A stretch of DNA of 64,000 nucleotides, from the NCBI RefSeq assembly GCF_000622145.1, contig NZ_KK211402.1, positions 87,069 through 151,068 on the forward strand, read 5' to 3'. Under the pieces are notes generated by a model. That model had not been told where the DNA came from. It saw only the letters and a list, made by a program, of their open reading frames with translations, and made no database searches. A program made the translations under genes and the position numbers. The DNA is from Paracoccus yeei ATCC BAA-599 (GTDB lineage Bacteria; Pseudomonadota; Alphaproteobacteria; Rhodobacterales; Rhodobacteraceae). This document shows, piece after piece, positions 27,479 through 36,265 of the stretch (within the stretch, counting starts at the first letter, position 1; every line of letters begins with the position of its first letter).

Positions 27479-28552
27479 ATGACCCTGACCCCCACCCTGA
27501 TCCCGACCCTGGCGGAAAGCGTCTCGCGCGCCCGGACCGATCTGCGCATGGGCCTGCCGGTGGTGCTGGGCGCCCATCTGGCGGCCGCGGTCGAGACCTT
27601 GCCGCCCGACCGGATGGCGCAGATGCTGGCCCTGGGCCCCGCCGTCCTGGCGGTGACCGAACGCCGCGCCGGCACGCTCAAGGCGATGGTCTATGACGGC
27701 GACCTGGCGCGGATCGAGCTGCCCCGGGACGCGGACCCGGCCTGGCTGCGGGCGGTGGCCGATCCCGCGGGCGATCTGATGACGCCGATGAAGGGGCCCT
27801 TTCGCCTGGCGCGCGGCGGCGACGTGACCGCCCACCGCGCCGCCATCGCGCTGGCGAAATCGGCGCAGCTTCTGCCGGCGGTGCTGCTGGTCGCCCTGGC
27901 CGAGCCGCCGCAGGGGCTGGTGCAGCTGGCACCTGGCCCCGTGCTTGATCAACTGGCGGCCGAATCCCGGCTAGCCCCGGTCGCCGCCGCCCGCCTGCCG
28001 TTGCTGGCGGCGGAAAATTCCAAGCTGCACATCTTTCGCCCCGACGACGGCGCCGCCGAACATTACGCGGTCGAGATCGGCGCCCCGTCCCGCGCCCGAC
28101 CGGTGCTGGCGCGGCTGCACTCGGCCTGTTTCACCGGTGACGTGCTGGGCAGCCTGAAATGCGACTGCGGCCCGCAACTGCACGCCGCGCTGGCGGCGAT
28201 GGGCCAGGCCGGGGAAGGCGTGCTGCTGTACCTGAACCAGGAGGGGCGCGGCATCGGCCTGGCCAACAAGATGCGCGCCTATTCCCTGCAGAACCAGGGG
28301 TTCGACACGGTCGAGGCCAACCACCGCCTGGGCTTCGAGGATGACGAGCGCGACTTTCGCGTCGGCGCCGGCATCCTGCGCGAGATGGGCTTCGCCTCGG
28401 TCCGGCTGATGACGAACAACCCGCGCAAGGTCGCCATGCTGGAAAGCCATGGCATCGCCGTGACCGAGCGCGTTCCCCTGGTCACGCCGCGCAACCGACA
28501 CAACACCGGCTATCTGGACGTGAAGGCCGCGAAGTCGGGCCATCTGCTGTGA
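27479..28552 (+). CDS. ribA: GTP cyclohydrolase II with N-terminal extension
   Basis: RibA opens GTP in the first step of riboflavin synthesis. The C-terminal half carries the family motifs: HSACFTGDVLGSLKCDCG (zinc cysteines), LYLNQEGRGIGL and TNNPRKVAML. The N-terminal ~150 residues are not the usual RibA fold. They look like a degenerate remnant of a RibBA-type lyase domain (TDLRMGLPVVLGAH), without a clear active site. The full protein is 357 residues. I chose ATG 27479; upstream in-frame ATGs lie too far away. The stop overlaps the next gene start (GTGA). Confidence 0.9.
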   Translation: MTLTPTLIPTLAESVSRARTDLRMGLPVVLGAHLAAAVETLPPDRMAQMLALGPAVLAVTERRAGTLKAMVYDGDLARIELPRDADPAWLRAVADPAGDLMTPMKGPFRLARGGDVTAHRAAIALAKSAQLLPAVLLVALAEPPQGLVQLAPGPVLDQLAAESRLAPVAAARLPLLAAENSKLHIFRPDDGAAEHYAVEIGAPSRARPVLARLHSACFTGDVLGSLKCDCGPQLHAALAAMGQAGEGVLLYLNQEGRGIGLANKMRAYSLQNQGFDTVEANHRLGFEDDERDFRVGAGILREMGFASVRLMTNNPRKVAMLESHGIAVTERVPLVTPRNRHNTGYLDVKAAKSGHLL

Positions 28553-29082
28553 TCCGCCTGACGCCCATGGGCCTGCTGTTCCGCGGCCGGCTGATCCCCT
28601 GCGCGGTGGGCCGGGGCGGCATCCGCCCGGACAAGCGCGAAGGCGACGGCGCGACCCCGGTGGGGCGCCACCGGATCGTCGGCCTGCTGTACCGCCCCGA
28701 CCGGCTGGCCCGGCCGGCCGCCTGGGCGCGGCCGATCCTGCCGGGCGATCTGTGGTGCGACGCCTCGGGCCATCCCGACTACAACCAGCCGGCGCGCGTC
28801 CCTTTCGGTCCCAGCCACGAGGCGATGCGCCGGCCCGACCCGCTTTATGACATCGTGCTGGTGACGGACTGGAACCACCCCCATGCGGTCGCGGGCGCGG
28901 GCTCGGCCATCTTCCTGCACCAGTGGCGGCGGCCGGGATTTCCGACCGCAGGCTGCATCGCCATGGCGCGCCGGGACCTGATCTGGCTGGCGGGCGCGAT
29001 CCGCCCGGGCGAGGCGCTGGCGGTGCCGGCCCTGCCCCGCTGGCCCGCACGGCGCCGGCAGGCCCGGCCCGGCAAGGACTAG
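28549..29082 (+). CDS. L,D-transpeptidase (YkuD family)
   Basis: The 177-residue product starts with GTG, which overlaps the ribA stop by 4 bp. It contains a YkuD core with a histidine in FLHQW and the catalytic cysteine in [10 protein letters not shown]. It has no signal peptide, so secretion is uncertain. Such enzymes make 3-3 cross-links or attach proteins to peptidoglycan. Its end converges on pxpA, with stop codons overlapping in CTAG. Confidence 0.85.
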   Translation: MIRLTPMGLLFRGRLIPCAVGRGGIRPDKREGDGATPVGRHRIVGLLYRPDRLARPAAWARPILPGDLWCDASGHPDYNQPARVPFGPSHEAMRRPDPLYDIVLVTDWNHPHAVAGAGSAIFLHQWRRPGFPTAGCIAMARRDLIWLAGAIRPGEALAVPALPRWPARRRQARPGKD

Positions 29083-29885
29083 CCCGCCGCCGAGCCGCCC
29101 CCCGGCATCCGGTTCGGCGCGGGCCCGGTGAAGGACGCCACGCCGATCCCCGCCGCGACCAGGGCCGCGCGCAGTTCGCGCGCCATCCGGACCGCGCCGG
29201 GGCTGTCGCCGTGAACGCAGATGCTGTCCGCCGCCAGCCGCAGGGTCGAGCCGTCCACCGCCTGGACCAGGCCTTCGGTCGCCAGCCGCACCATGCGCGC
29301 CGCAATCGTCCCGGGGTCGTGCAGGACCGCCCCCGCCTGCCCCCGGGGCACAAGTGTGCCCTGCGCCGTATAGGCTCTGTCGGCAAAGGCCTCGGCCACC
29401 GTGGCCAGCCCTGCCTCGCGCGCGCGGGACAGGATCGGCGCGCCCGCCAGGCCCATCAGGATCAGGCTTGGGTCGACGGCGCGGATGGCAGCGATCACGG
29501 CATCGCCCTGGCGCAGGTCGCTGGCGATGGTGTTGTAAAGCGCGCCATGCGGCTTGACATAGGCGACGCGGGTGCCGGCGGCCCGCGCCATGCCCTGCAG
29601 GGCACCGATCTGGTAGATCACGTCGGCCGCCAGATCGTCCGGGTCGATCTGCATCGCGCGGCGGCCAAAGCCCACCCGGTCGGGATAGGAGACATGCGCC
29701 CCCACGGCCACGCCCCGGCGTGCGGCCTGGCGCAGGGTCGCAAGGATGCCGGCGGGATCGCCCGCATGAAAGCCGCAGGCGACATTGGCCGAGCTGACGG
29801 TGTCCAGCATGGCGGCATCGTCGCCCATCGTCCAGGCGCCATACCCTTCGCCAAGGTCGCTGTTGAGGTCGATGGAATGAAGCAT
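29079..29885 (-). CDS. pxpA: 5-oxoprolinase subunit PxpA (LamB/YcsF family)
   Basis: This 268-residue protein carries the family motifs [34 protein letters not shown] and KPHGALYN. In bacteria PxpA works with PxpB and PxpC to hydrolyse 5-oxoproline with ATP. The B and C partners are not next to it here, so they must lie elsewhere or this enzyme has a different partner. It stands alone. Confidence 0.93.
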   Translation of the reverse strand: MLHSIDLNSDLGEGYGAWTMGDDAAMLDTVSSANVACGFHAGDPAGILATLRQAARRGVAVGAHVSYPDRVGFGRRAMQIDPDDLAADVIYQIGALQGMARAAGTRVAYVKPHGALYNTIASDLRQGDAVIAAIRAVDPSLILMGLAGAPILSRAREAGLATVAEAFADRAYTAQGTLVPRGQAGAVLHDPGTIAARMVRLATEGLVQAVDGSTLRLAADSICVHGDSPGAVRMARELRAALVAAGIGVASFTGPAPNRMPGGGSAAG

Positions 29886-30061
29886 CCGGGCGGCTCCGCT
29901 TGCCAGTCATCCCGTCAGGCTGCGGCGTCTCGGCCGGAAAGGAAAGAGGCATGGCCTCCGGGCTGGCCAGGGCGCGGACAAATTCGACGCCCCGCCGTTC
30001 CGGGCAGGGAACGCGGGCGGCGGCTTGCGGGTTCACCTGAAGTCACGCGCCGGAGTCCCAG

Positions 30062-30268
30062 ATGAACCGTCCCGATCCTCATAACGAAAAGCCGGGCCCG
30101 CGCCGGGCAAGCCGCGCCGCCATCTCGGTCGTGGTCATCATCCTGGTGATGGTGGTCGCGATCTTCGTCCTGCGCCAGTTCTTCCATGCCGAAACACAGC
30201 AGGAAGACCCGGCCAGCGTCGAGGCACCGGACAACACTGCAGGCGAGGGCAGCGCCCCCGCCCAGTGA
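30062..30268 (+). CDS. Small single-pass membrane protein, unknown function
   Basis: The 68-residue product has a charged N-terminus rich in Arg, one strong membrane helix (AAISVVVIILVMVVAIFVL, about residues 19-37) and an acidic tail with Glu, Asp and Pro. No family is recognised. The ATG lacks a strong ribosome-binding site, so the start is moderately uncertain. It stands alone on plus, with convergent lipoprotein genes 32 bp downstream. Confidence 0.6.
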   Translation: MNRPDPHNEKPGPRRASRAAISVVVIILVMVVAIFVLRQFFHAETQQEDPASVEAPDNTAGEGSAPAQ

Positions 30269-30299
30269 TCCCGCTCCGCACACCGCGACCGCCGGCGTC

Positions 30300-30593
30300 T
30301 CAGTAGCAGCCGATGCGCCCGATCCGACCGTCCTTGCCGATTTCGACGTTCAGGCGGTCGGGGCGGAAATCGGCGGTGATGGCCTGGCCCGGCCGGATCA
30401 CCCGCGCCGACTGCGGCAGGGTCATCTGCCGGACGACCGACTCGGGCTGGCCCACCAGACCCTGCAGCTTCTCCGCGCCGCAATCGCCCTGCGGCAGCGA
30501 CGGGGCCGACGTGCCCTTATCCGAAGGCGGCGCGGGCTGGTCGCAACCCGCCACCGCCAGGCCGAGGATCAGCATCCAGGGTGCGGGGCGCAT
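30300..30593 (-). CDS. I78-family peptidase inhibitor lipoprotein
   Basis: This 97-residue protein has a lipoprotein signal (LILGLAVAGC; the lipobox is LAVAGC). The mature region (CGAEKLQGLVGQPESV, ARVIRPGQAITADFRPDRLNVEI, GRIGRIGCY) matches the I78 peptidase inhibitor family. I chose ATG 30593 because it precedes the signal peptide. The upstream gene ends 4 bp before it, suggesting a pair. It would inhibit serine proteases in the periplasm. Confidence 0.85.
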   Translation of the reverse strand: MRPAPWMLILGLAVAGCDQPAPPSDKGTSAPSLPQGDCGAEKLQGLVGQPESVVRQMTLPQSARVIRPGQAITADFRPDRLNVEIGKDGRIGRIGCY

Positions 30594-30597
30594 CGGA

Positions 30598-30936
30598 TCA
30601 GCCGCAGTCGATGTTGTAGATGTTGCCCGCGGCATCCAGGCGGAAGACGATGCGCAGGGGGTTGTATTCCTGCGGCTCGATCCCGCGGTATTCGACGACG
30701 CGGTATTCGCGGGTAACGCCCAGACCGGGAATCACCGAGCCTGGCTGACCCAAGGCCGAGATATAGTTCTTGGCGTGGCAGGCGTCGGGTTCGCGCGATT
30801 CGAGGCCGGTGACGCCGGCGACCGGGGTCACGGGCACGGGTTGGACCGCGGGCACCGGCTCGACCACGGGGGCGGGGGTGGGGGCGCAAGCCGTCAGCAT
30901 GGCCAGGGCGGCAAGGGCAAGGAAGGGTCGGATCAT
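30598..30936 (-). CDS. I78-like lipoprotein, second copy
   Basis: The 112-residue product begins with a lipoprotein signal (ALAALAMLTAC) followed by a Pro/Val-rich linker. The C-terminal ~60 residues (DACHAKNYISALGQPGSV, LRIVFRLDAAGNIYNIDCG) have the same layout as I78 inhibitors but diverge in detail. It ends 4 bp before its neighbour, so they appear to be an operon of two related lipoproteins. The function is inferred. Confidence 0.75.
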   Translation of the reverse strand: MIRPFLALAALAMLTACAPTPAPVVEPVPAVQPVPVTPVAGVTGLESREPDACHAKNYISALGQPGSVIPGLGVTREYRVVEYRGIEPQEYNPLRIVFRLDAAGNIYNIDCG

Positions 30937-31052
30937 TGCGAAGTCATCCAGGGTGCTTGAAATTCTGATCCGGCATCATAGGCATCCGCCCCGAAAATGA
31001 GAAGCGCCCCCGGAAACGCGCGCCCCGCCCCGTGTCCTGGCCGCCGCAGCCC

Positions 31053-31697
31053 CTATTCGGCGGCCATGGCATAGGCCGTCTTGGCCCCGCCGTAATAGGC
31101 CAGAAACATCTGGACCGCGGCCGAATTGACCTTGCGCAGGATGTCCTTGTCGACCGCCCCGCTGCCCAGGAACAGCGCGCGGTCGTGGATGCTGACGCTG
31201 GCAAGCTCGATCAGCTGGTCGGCGGCCAGATCCAGGTCGGGAATGCGCAACTCGCCCCGCTCGACGCATTGGCGCAGATAGCGCACGAGCTGCTGGCGCA
31301 GCAGAAGCGGGCCCGCCTCGTAATATTCGCGCGCCAGCGCGGGGAACCGCTCGGCCTCGCTGGCGCTGATGCGGAACATGCGCAGCCCGAAGTCCGACAC
31401 CATGTGCGCCGAGATGATCTGCACGATAAAGGGCAGGACCTGCGCCACCGGCAGGTCGACCTCGATCAGGGCGCTGGCATCGGCGGCCTCGCGGGCCAGT
31501 TCGCTGCGAAAGACCTCGATGAACATCACGCGCTTGTCTGGAAAATAGCTGTAGAGCGTCGCCTTGGACACGCCCGCCTCACGCGCGATGTCGTCAACGC
31601 TGGCCCCTTCGAACCCGTCGCGCAGAAAGATCGCCCGAGCCCCTTCCAGAACCTGTTGGAACTTGCGCCCCCGCGCAATCGGAAGAGCCTTCGACAT
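31053..31697 (-). CDS. TetR/AcrR-family transcriptional regulator
   Basis: The 214-residue product has the N-terminal TetR helix-turn-helix (ARAIFLRDGFEGASVDD followed by IAREAGVSKATLYSYFPDK) and an all-helical C-terminal ligand domain resembling AefR relatives. I chose ATG 31697 because the family start follows it. The ORF could extend to 31751 but this adds a non-conserved stretch. An inverted repeat lies about 75-105 bp upstream. The ligand and target are unknown. It is just downstream of the flagellar block but not part of its operon. Confidence 0.9.
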   Translation of the reverse strand: MSKALPIARGRKFQQVLEGARAIFLRDGFEGASVDDIAREAGVSKATLYSYFPDKRVMFIEVFRSELAREAADASALIEVDLPVAQVLPFIVQIISAHMVSDFGLRMFRISASEAERFPALAREYYEAGPLLLRQQLVRYLRQCVERGELRIPDLDLAADQLIELASVSIHDRALFLGSGAVDKDILRKVNSAAVQMFLAYYGGAKTAYAMAAE

Positions 31698-31770
31698 CAA
31701 TGCCCACCCCCTCGTTAACCATCCGGCGGCATGGGCCGGGAAAAAAACCACTGATCCAAAACAAGCCGAT

Positions 31771-31803
31771 ATTCGCCAGCATACTCGTCATAGGCGAATT
31801 CGC
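31771..31803. promoter_or_regulatory. Inverted repeats upstream of the TetR gene (candidate operator)
   Basis: ATTCGCC (31771-31777) and GGCGAAT (31793-31799) form a 7-bp dyad with 15 bp between. The right arm overlaps a perfect palindrome GCGAATTCGC (31794-31803). TetR regulators usually bind such dyads next to their own gene, so autoregulation is the natural guess. The surrounding 31698-31939 region shows no other gene. Confidence 0.4.
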
Positions 31804-31939
31804 GATTCTTGCAAAGATGGCCGCGCATCGGACCGCATGCCTGTGCCCGCGCGGTATCAGGCGGATGCCGGAAGTCTGCGGGTCCTTTCAACGGGCCTAG
31901 TCTTGCAAGGATCGGTCCGGATGGTCGGCGCGGTTTCCG

Positions 31940-32326
31940 TCAGGGCCGCAGCTTCCGCTCTGCGCGGTCCCGCGCGGCTTTGGCCGCGTCTTGCCCCAGG
32001 GTCTTCAGAACCTCGACCCGGCCGAATTCGCGCTTGGCCAGGGCGCGCGCCGCCTCGAACCCCGGCAGCATCTGGCGCAGGTCGGCCTCGGCGCGCAGCA
32101 GGGCACGCGTGCGCTCGCCCGCAAGGGCATTGGCCAACCGCGCCTCGGCGACGGAAAAAGCGGCTGGCGCGGCATGGATCGCCTGCAGATCGTCGCGGAT
32201 CGCCGCGATCCGCTCCTCGGCCGCTTTGACATGGGCGCGATAGGCGGAAAACCGGCGCATCTCGAGGTCGGATTTCAGCCGGGCCAGGCGTTCAAGCTGG
32301 GCCAGCGCGGCGGCGCGGCCGGTCAT
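31940..32326 (-). CDS. fliJ: FliJ-like flagellar export chaperone
   Basis: The 128-residue product is almost entirely helical with heptad-like repeats (LAQLERLARLKSDLEMRRFSAYR and RVEVLKTLGQDAAK), as in FliJ coiled coils. FliJ helps unload export chaperones at the flagellar type III gate. It begins within the flhB stop (ATGA overlap) and is the last gene of the minus-strand flagellar operon. Sequence similarity is weak, so the call depends on context. Confidence 0.65.
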   Translation of the reverse strand: MTGRAAALAQLERLARLKSDLEMRRFSAYRAHVKAAEERIAAIRDDLQAIHAAPAAFSVAEARLANALAGERTRALLRAEADLRQMLPGFEAARALAKREFGRVEVLKTLGQDAAKAARDRAERKLRP

Positions 32327-33426
32327 CTCGGCCCTCCCCACATCGGCGCGGCGCCCCAGCCTGCGCGCGCCTTCTTGCGCATGGCCTCGGCAAAGCGGAT
32401 GGCGGCGGCGACGGGGGCGAAATGTTCGGTGCGAATCTCCTCTCCGATCTCGACAGTGGCGTGGATCGCGCGGGCGGCGGGCGGGTCGGACCAGATCGGC
32501 ACCTTGTGTTCGCCCGCCCGTTCGCGGATGCGGCGGGCGACCTCGTCCACGCCCTTGGCCAGGCAGACCGGCGCCCGGCCGCTGCCGCGCTTCCACTCCA
32601 GCGCGACGGCATAGTGGGTCGGGTTGACGATGACCACGTCGGCCTTCTCGACATCGGCCAGCATGGCGTTCATCACGATATCGACGCCCTTCTGCCGGCG
32701 GGCGGCCTTGAAATGGGGGTCGCCCTCGCTTTCCTTGTGCTCGTCCTGCATCTCCTGGCGGGACATGCGCTGGCGGCGCAGATACTCCATCCGCTTCCAC
32801 AGCATGTCGACGGCGGCAAAGACGCAGCCGATCCCCAGCGCCAGCAGGACGGCCTGGTCCAGAACCCGGCCGAGCCCCGCGACCCATTGGGCGTCGCCCA
32901 TCCCCTCGGCCGACATGATCCGACCCAGAAGCGAGGCGTAAAGCATCCAGCCTCCGACCCCCAGGAAACCGACCTTCGTCAGCGACACGGCAAAGGTCAC
33001 CAGGCCCGAGGCGCCGAATTTCTGCGCCGCGTTCTTGAAGGGATTGATGCGGTTCAGGTCGGGCAGCAGCTTTTCGGGCGTGAACAGGATCTGGCGCTGC
33101 ACGACCAGTCCGGCCAGGATCGGCAGGGCGACGATTGCGACAAAGGCCAGCAGGCCCCCGGCCGCCCCGACCGCCATCTGCCGCGCCAGGTCTATGACCG
33201 ACTGGCCGCGCGCCTCGGGCCAGGGTTCGGCCCCCATCGCGCGCGCGCCCATGCGGACCCAGGACGGCACCGCCCAGGCCGCGGCAAAGGCCAGCCCCAG
33301 CCACAGCCCGACATACATCAGCGCGGCCGGCAGTTCGGGCGAACGCGCGATGTCGCCTTTTTCCCGGGCCCGCCGCAGCTTCTGTTCCGAGGCGTCGTAT
33401 TGCTTGTCGTCAGAGTCCTCGCTCAT
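32323..33426 (-). CDS. flhB: Flagellar biosynthesis protein FlhB
   Basis: FlhB is the substrate-specificity switch of the flagellar export apparatus. The 367-residue protein starts SEDSDDKQYDASEQKLRRAREKG, has four membrane helices and carries the autocleavage motif NPTHYAVAL in the C-terminal domain. It overlaps fliR by 4 bp upstream and fliJ downstream, so it is translationally coupled on both sides. Confidence 0.96.
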   Translation of the reverse strand: MSEDSDDKQYDASEQKLRRAREKGDIARSPELPAALMYVGLWLGLAFAAAWAVPSWVRMGARAMGAEPWPEARGQSVIDLARQMAVGAAGGLLAFVAIVALPILAGLVVQRQILFTPEKLLPDLNRINPFKNAAQKFGASGLVTFAVSLTKVGFLGVGGWMLYASLLGRIMSAEGMGDAQWVAGLGRVLDQAVLLALGIGCVFAAVDMLWKRMEYLRRQRMSRQEMQDEHKESEGDPHFKAARRQKGVDIVMNAMLADVEKADVVIVNPTHYAVALEWKRGSGRAPVCLAKGVDEVARRIRERAGEHKVPIWSDPPAARAIHATVEIGEEIRTEHFAPVAAAIRFAEAMRKKARAGWGAAPMWGGPR

Positions 33427-34181
33427 GGCAGGTCATTCCCCATCATCGCCAGCACCGCATCGGCCCAGACCCACAGGATCGACGGCGTCAGCAAGACCAG
33501 CGCCAGCAGCGCCATCAGGATCGCGCCGGGCGCCGCGATGAACATGACCGGCAGCGCGGGCATGACCTTGCTGACCATGCCCGACAGGACCTGGAACAGG
33601 AACCCGCCCAGGATGAAGGGCGCGGCCAGAAGCATCGCCAGCATGAAGGCACGCTGGACCAGCGCGATGACGCGCGGCAGCAGGTCGGCGATGGCGGGCC
33701 ATTGCCCCAGCGGGCCGATCGCGAAGCTTTCGCGCAAAAGATCGCAGAGCAGGATGGGAAACCCCAGTGCCATCAGCAGGGCAAGCCCCGCCAGGTGCAT
33801 CAGGCTGCCGACCGGATGGGGCGAATATTCGCTTTCGGCGCCGATCAGCTGCGACAGCGAGGCAGTCGCCGCGATGGCCGAGGCCGCGATATCCAGCGCC
33901 AGCGCGAACAGCCGCACCATCCCGCCAAGGACCAGTCCCACGACCGTCTCGGCCGCGCAAAGCAGGGCAAGGCCGGGCAGGCTGTCAGGCGGAGCGGCCA
34001 GCCGGGCATGCTCGGCCAGCAGGGGCGTCAGGCACATGGCCAGCGCCACCCGGACCCGCGCTGGCAGGGTGCGGGCCGAAAAGCCCGGCACCGAAAGCAC
34101 GCAGGCCTGAACCCGGCAATAGGTCAGAAGCCAGGCCAGGCCCAGTTCCGCCAGATGGGGGTCCAGCAGCAGCGCGTTCAT
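33423..34181 (-). CDS. fliR: Flagellar biosynthetic protein FliR
   Basis: The 252-residue integral membrane protein of the export gate shows multiple hydrophobic helices and the FliR-like run GIALPVMFIAAPG-style segment near the C-terminus (ALPVMFIAAPGAILMALLAL). The ATG at 34181 overlaps the flhA stop by 4 bp, and its own stop overlaps flhB. The order flhA-fliR-flhB is conserved in alphaproteobacteria. Confidence 0.93.
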   Translation of the reverse strand: MNALLLDPHLAELGLAWLLTYCRVQACVLSVPGFSARTLPARVRVALAMCLTPLLAEHARLAAPPDSLPGLALLCAAETVVGLVLGGMVRLFALALDIAASAIAATASLSQLIGAESEYSPHPVGSLMHLAGLALLMALGFPILLCDLLRESFAIGPLGQWPAIADLLPRVIALVQRAFMLAMLLAAPFILGGFLFQVLSGMVSKVMPALPVMFIAAPGAILMALLALVLLTPSILWVWADAVLAMMGNDLP

Positions 34182-36265
34182 GGCGAGACGGTTCCGCACA
34201 GGCGGATGCGCGCAGCCGGGTCGATCTCGTCCAGGCCCAGCACCGGCAGCGCCACGCCGGCCGAGCCCAGCATCAGCCGCACCAGCCGCCGGCGGTGGTC
34301 GGGCACGCCCAGCACCGGCTCGGTCGCGGGGGGCAGCCCGGCCAGAACCTTGCGCAGGGCTTCGACCAGCCGCTGCTGAAGCTGCGGGACGGGGGCAGTG
34401 CCGCCGCGCCCGGCCTCGGCTTCGGCGCGGGTGATCTCGGCCTCCCATTGCGGGTGCAGTTGGATCAGATCCAGATGCCCGTCCGCCGCCAGAAACTGTT
34501 CGGTGATCTGGGCGCGCAGGCGGCGGCGCACCAGTTCATAGCAGGCCTCGGGCGTGGGGGCGTTCCGCGCCTCGTGGACCGCATCGGTGATCAGCACCAG
34601 GTTGCGCACCGAAAGCCGTTCTTCAAGCATGCCGCGCAGGACCGCCAGCAGCAGGTCGGGCGAGACCTTGTCGGGCACCATCCCGTCAAAGAAGCGCTGG
34701 TTCATCTGCGCGCGATGCTCATCGGAAAGATTGCACAGTTCGCGGATCATGCGCTGCATCGCCGAGAGGGTCAGAAGCGCGGGCAGGTTGGACTTCACCA
34801 CCTCCATCAGGTGGGTGGAAAGCACCTCCATGGGGATCACGACGGTCGCGCCGGCCACCGCCGCCTCTTCCTGCCGGTCGGGGTCGATCCACTTCGCGGC
34901 GCTGCCATAGACCGGCTCGCGCACCTCGTCGCCGGGCAGGTCCTGCAGGATGGCGTCGGGCCCAAGCGCCAGCACGCCCCGCGGCAGAAGCTGGCCGCGC
35001 CCGCGCACGACGCCCTGCAACCGGATCACATATTCTCCGTCGGCAAAGCCCGTGCCGTCGGTGATGCGCACGTCGGGCAGGATCAGCCCGTAGGCCCGCG
35101 CGATGTGCAGCCGCAGGTTGGTGATGCGCTGGCCAAGCCCCCTGCCCTGGTCCAGCGCGCTGACGATCAGGCCGGGGCCGATCTCGATGCTGATCTCCTC
35201 GGTATCGAGCACGTCGCCGATCCGGGCCTGGGCGGGGGCTGCCGGCAGGGCCGGCTCCGCGTCGGTCAGGACCGGAGCCTGCGCCTCGCGCCGGCGGATG
35301 CGCCAGGCCAGCGCGCCCAGGATCGCCGCCAGCGTCAGAAAGACCGGCAGCGGCATGCCCGGGATCATCCCGATCACCAGCATGCCGCCCGCAACCACCG
35401 CCGGAACCTGCCAGTTCGCCATCAGCTGTCGCGACAGCAGGTCCGCGGTCGTTTCGGTCGCGCCCCCCCGCGACAGCAGCAGCGCCGCCGCCATCGAGGT
35501 GATCAGCGCCGGGATCTGGGACACGAGGCTGTCGCCGATGGTCAGTCTGGAATAGGTCGAAAGCGCCTCGGCCACCGGCATCGAATGGACCAGGATGCCT
35601 GCCGCCAGACCGACGAACAGGTTGATCAGCGTGATGATCAGACCGGCGATCGCGTCGCCCTTGACGAATTTCGACGCCCCGTCCAGCGAGCCGTAGAAGC
35701 TGATCTCGCGCTGTTCCTGCATCCGGCGGCGCTTGGCCTCGTCATGGTCGATGGCGCCCGAGTTGAGGTCGCCGTCGATGGCAAGCTGCTTTCCGGGCAG
35801 CGAATCCAGGGCGAACCGGGCCGAGACCTCGGCCATGCGCCCCGAGCCCTTGGTGATGACCATGAAGTTGACGACCGTGATCACCGCAAAGACCGTCAGC
35901 CCGACCAGCAGCGAACCGCCGGCCACGAATTCGGAAAACCCGTTGATGACATGGCCCGCGGCGGTCGGCCCGTTCTGCCCGTGGGTCAGAATCAGCCGGG
36001 TGGTCGAGACGTTCAGCGACAGCCGGATCAGCAGCGAGACCAGCAGCAGCACCGGGAACGCCTGGAAATCGGTCGGCCGCTCGACCAGCGAGGCCATGAC
36101 CAGGATCAGCGTCGCGGTGGCGATGGAAAAGGCGATGCCCACGTCCAGAACGGCCGCCGGCATCGGCAACACCATCGACAGCACGATGACGACCAGCCCG
36201 CCCGTGATGATCAGCGGGCGCGCCGGCCACCCCCCACCCGGGGGCAGCGTATCCACCGCGGTCAC
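34178..36265 (-). CDS. flhA: Flagellar biosynthesis protein FlhA
   Basis: FlhA is the export-gate ring protein. The 695-residue product has the N-terminal membrane half (VVIVLSMVLPMPAAVLDVG, FPVLLLVSLLIRLSLNVSTTRLIL) and the conserved FHIPEP-region counterpart RFALDSLPGKQLAIDGDLNSG, then a cytosolic half. I chose GTG 36265 because it overlaps the stop of the preceding gene (GTGA) and AGGAG lies upstream. The ORF could start further upstream, but this gives a non-conserved N-terminus. Confidence 0.94.
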   Translation of the reverse strand: MTAVDTLPPGGGWPARPLIITGGLVVIVLSMVLPMPAAVLDVGIAFSIATATLILVMASLVERPTDFQAFPVLLLVSLLIRLSLNVSTTRLILTHGQNGPTAAGHVINGFSEFVAGGSLLVGLTVFAVITVVNFMVITKGSGRMAEVSARFALDSLPGKQLAIDGDLNSGAIDHDEAKRRRMQEQREISFYGSLDGASKFVKGDAIAGLIITLINLFVGLAAGILVHSMPVAEALSTYSRLTIGDSLVSQIPALITSMAAALLLSRGGATETTADLLSRQLMANWQVPAVVAGGMLVIGMIPGMPLPVFLTLAAILGALAWRIRRREAQAPVLTDAEPALPAAPAQARIGDVLDTEEISIEIGPGLIVSALDQGRGLGQRITNLRLHIARAYGLILPDVRITDGTGFADGEYVIRLQGVVRGRGQLLPRGVLALGPDAILQDLPGDEVREPVYGSAAKWIDPDRQEEAAVAGATVVIPMEVLSTHLMEVVKSNLPALLTLSAMQRMIRELCNLSDEHRAQMNQRFFDGMVPDKVSPDLLLAVLRGMLEERLSVRNLVLITDAVHEARNAPTPEACYELVRRRLRAQITEQFLAADGHLDLIQLHPQWEAEITRAEAEAGRGGTAPVPQLQQRLVEALRKVLAGLPPATEPVLGVPDHRRRLVRLMLGSAGVALPVLGLDEIDPAARIRLCGTVSP

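Noticed and set aside
31700..31900. 66-codon plus ORF upstream of the TetR gene
   Set aside because: No ribosome-binding site or domain, and it covers the candidate operator region.
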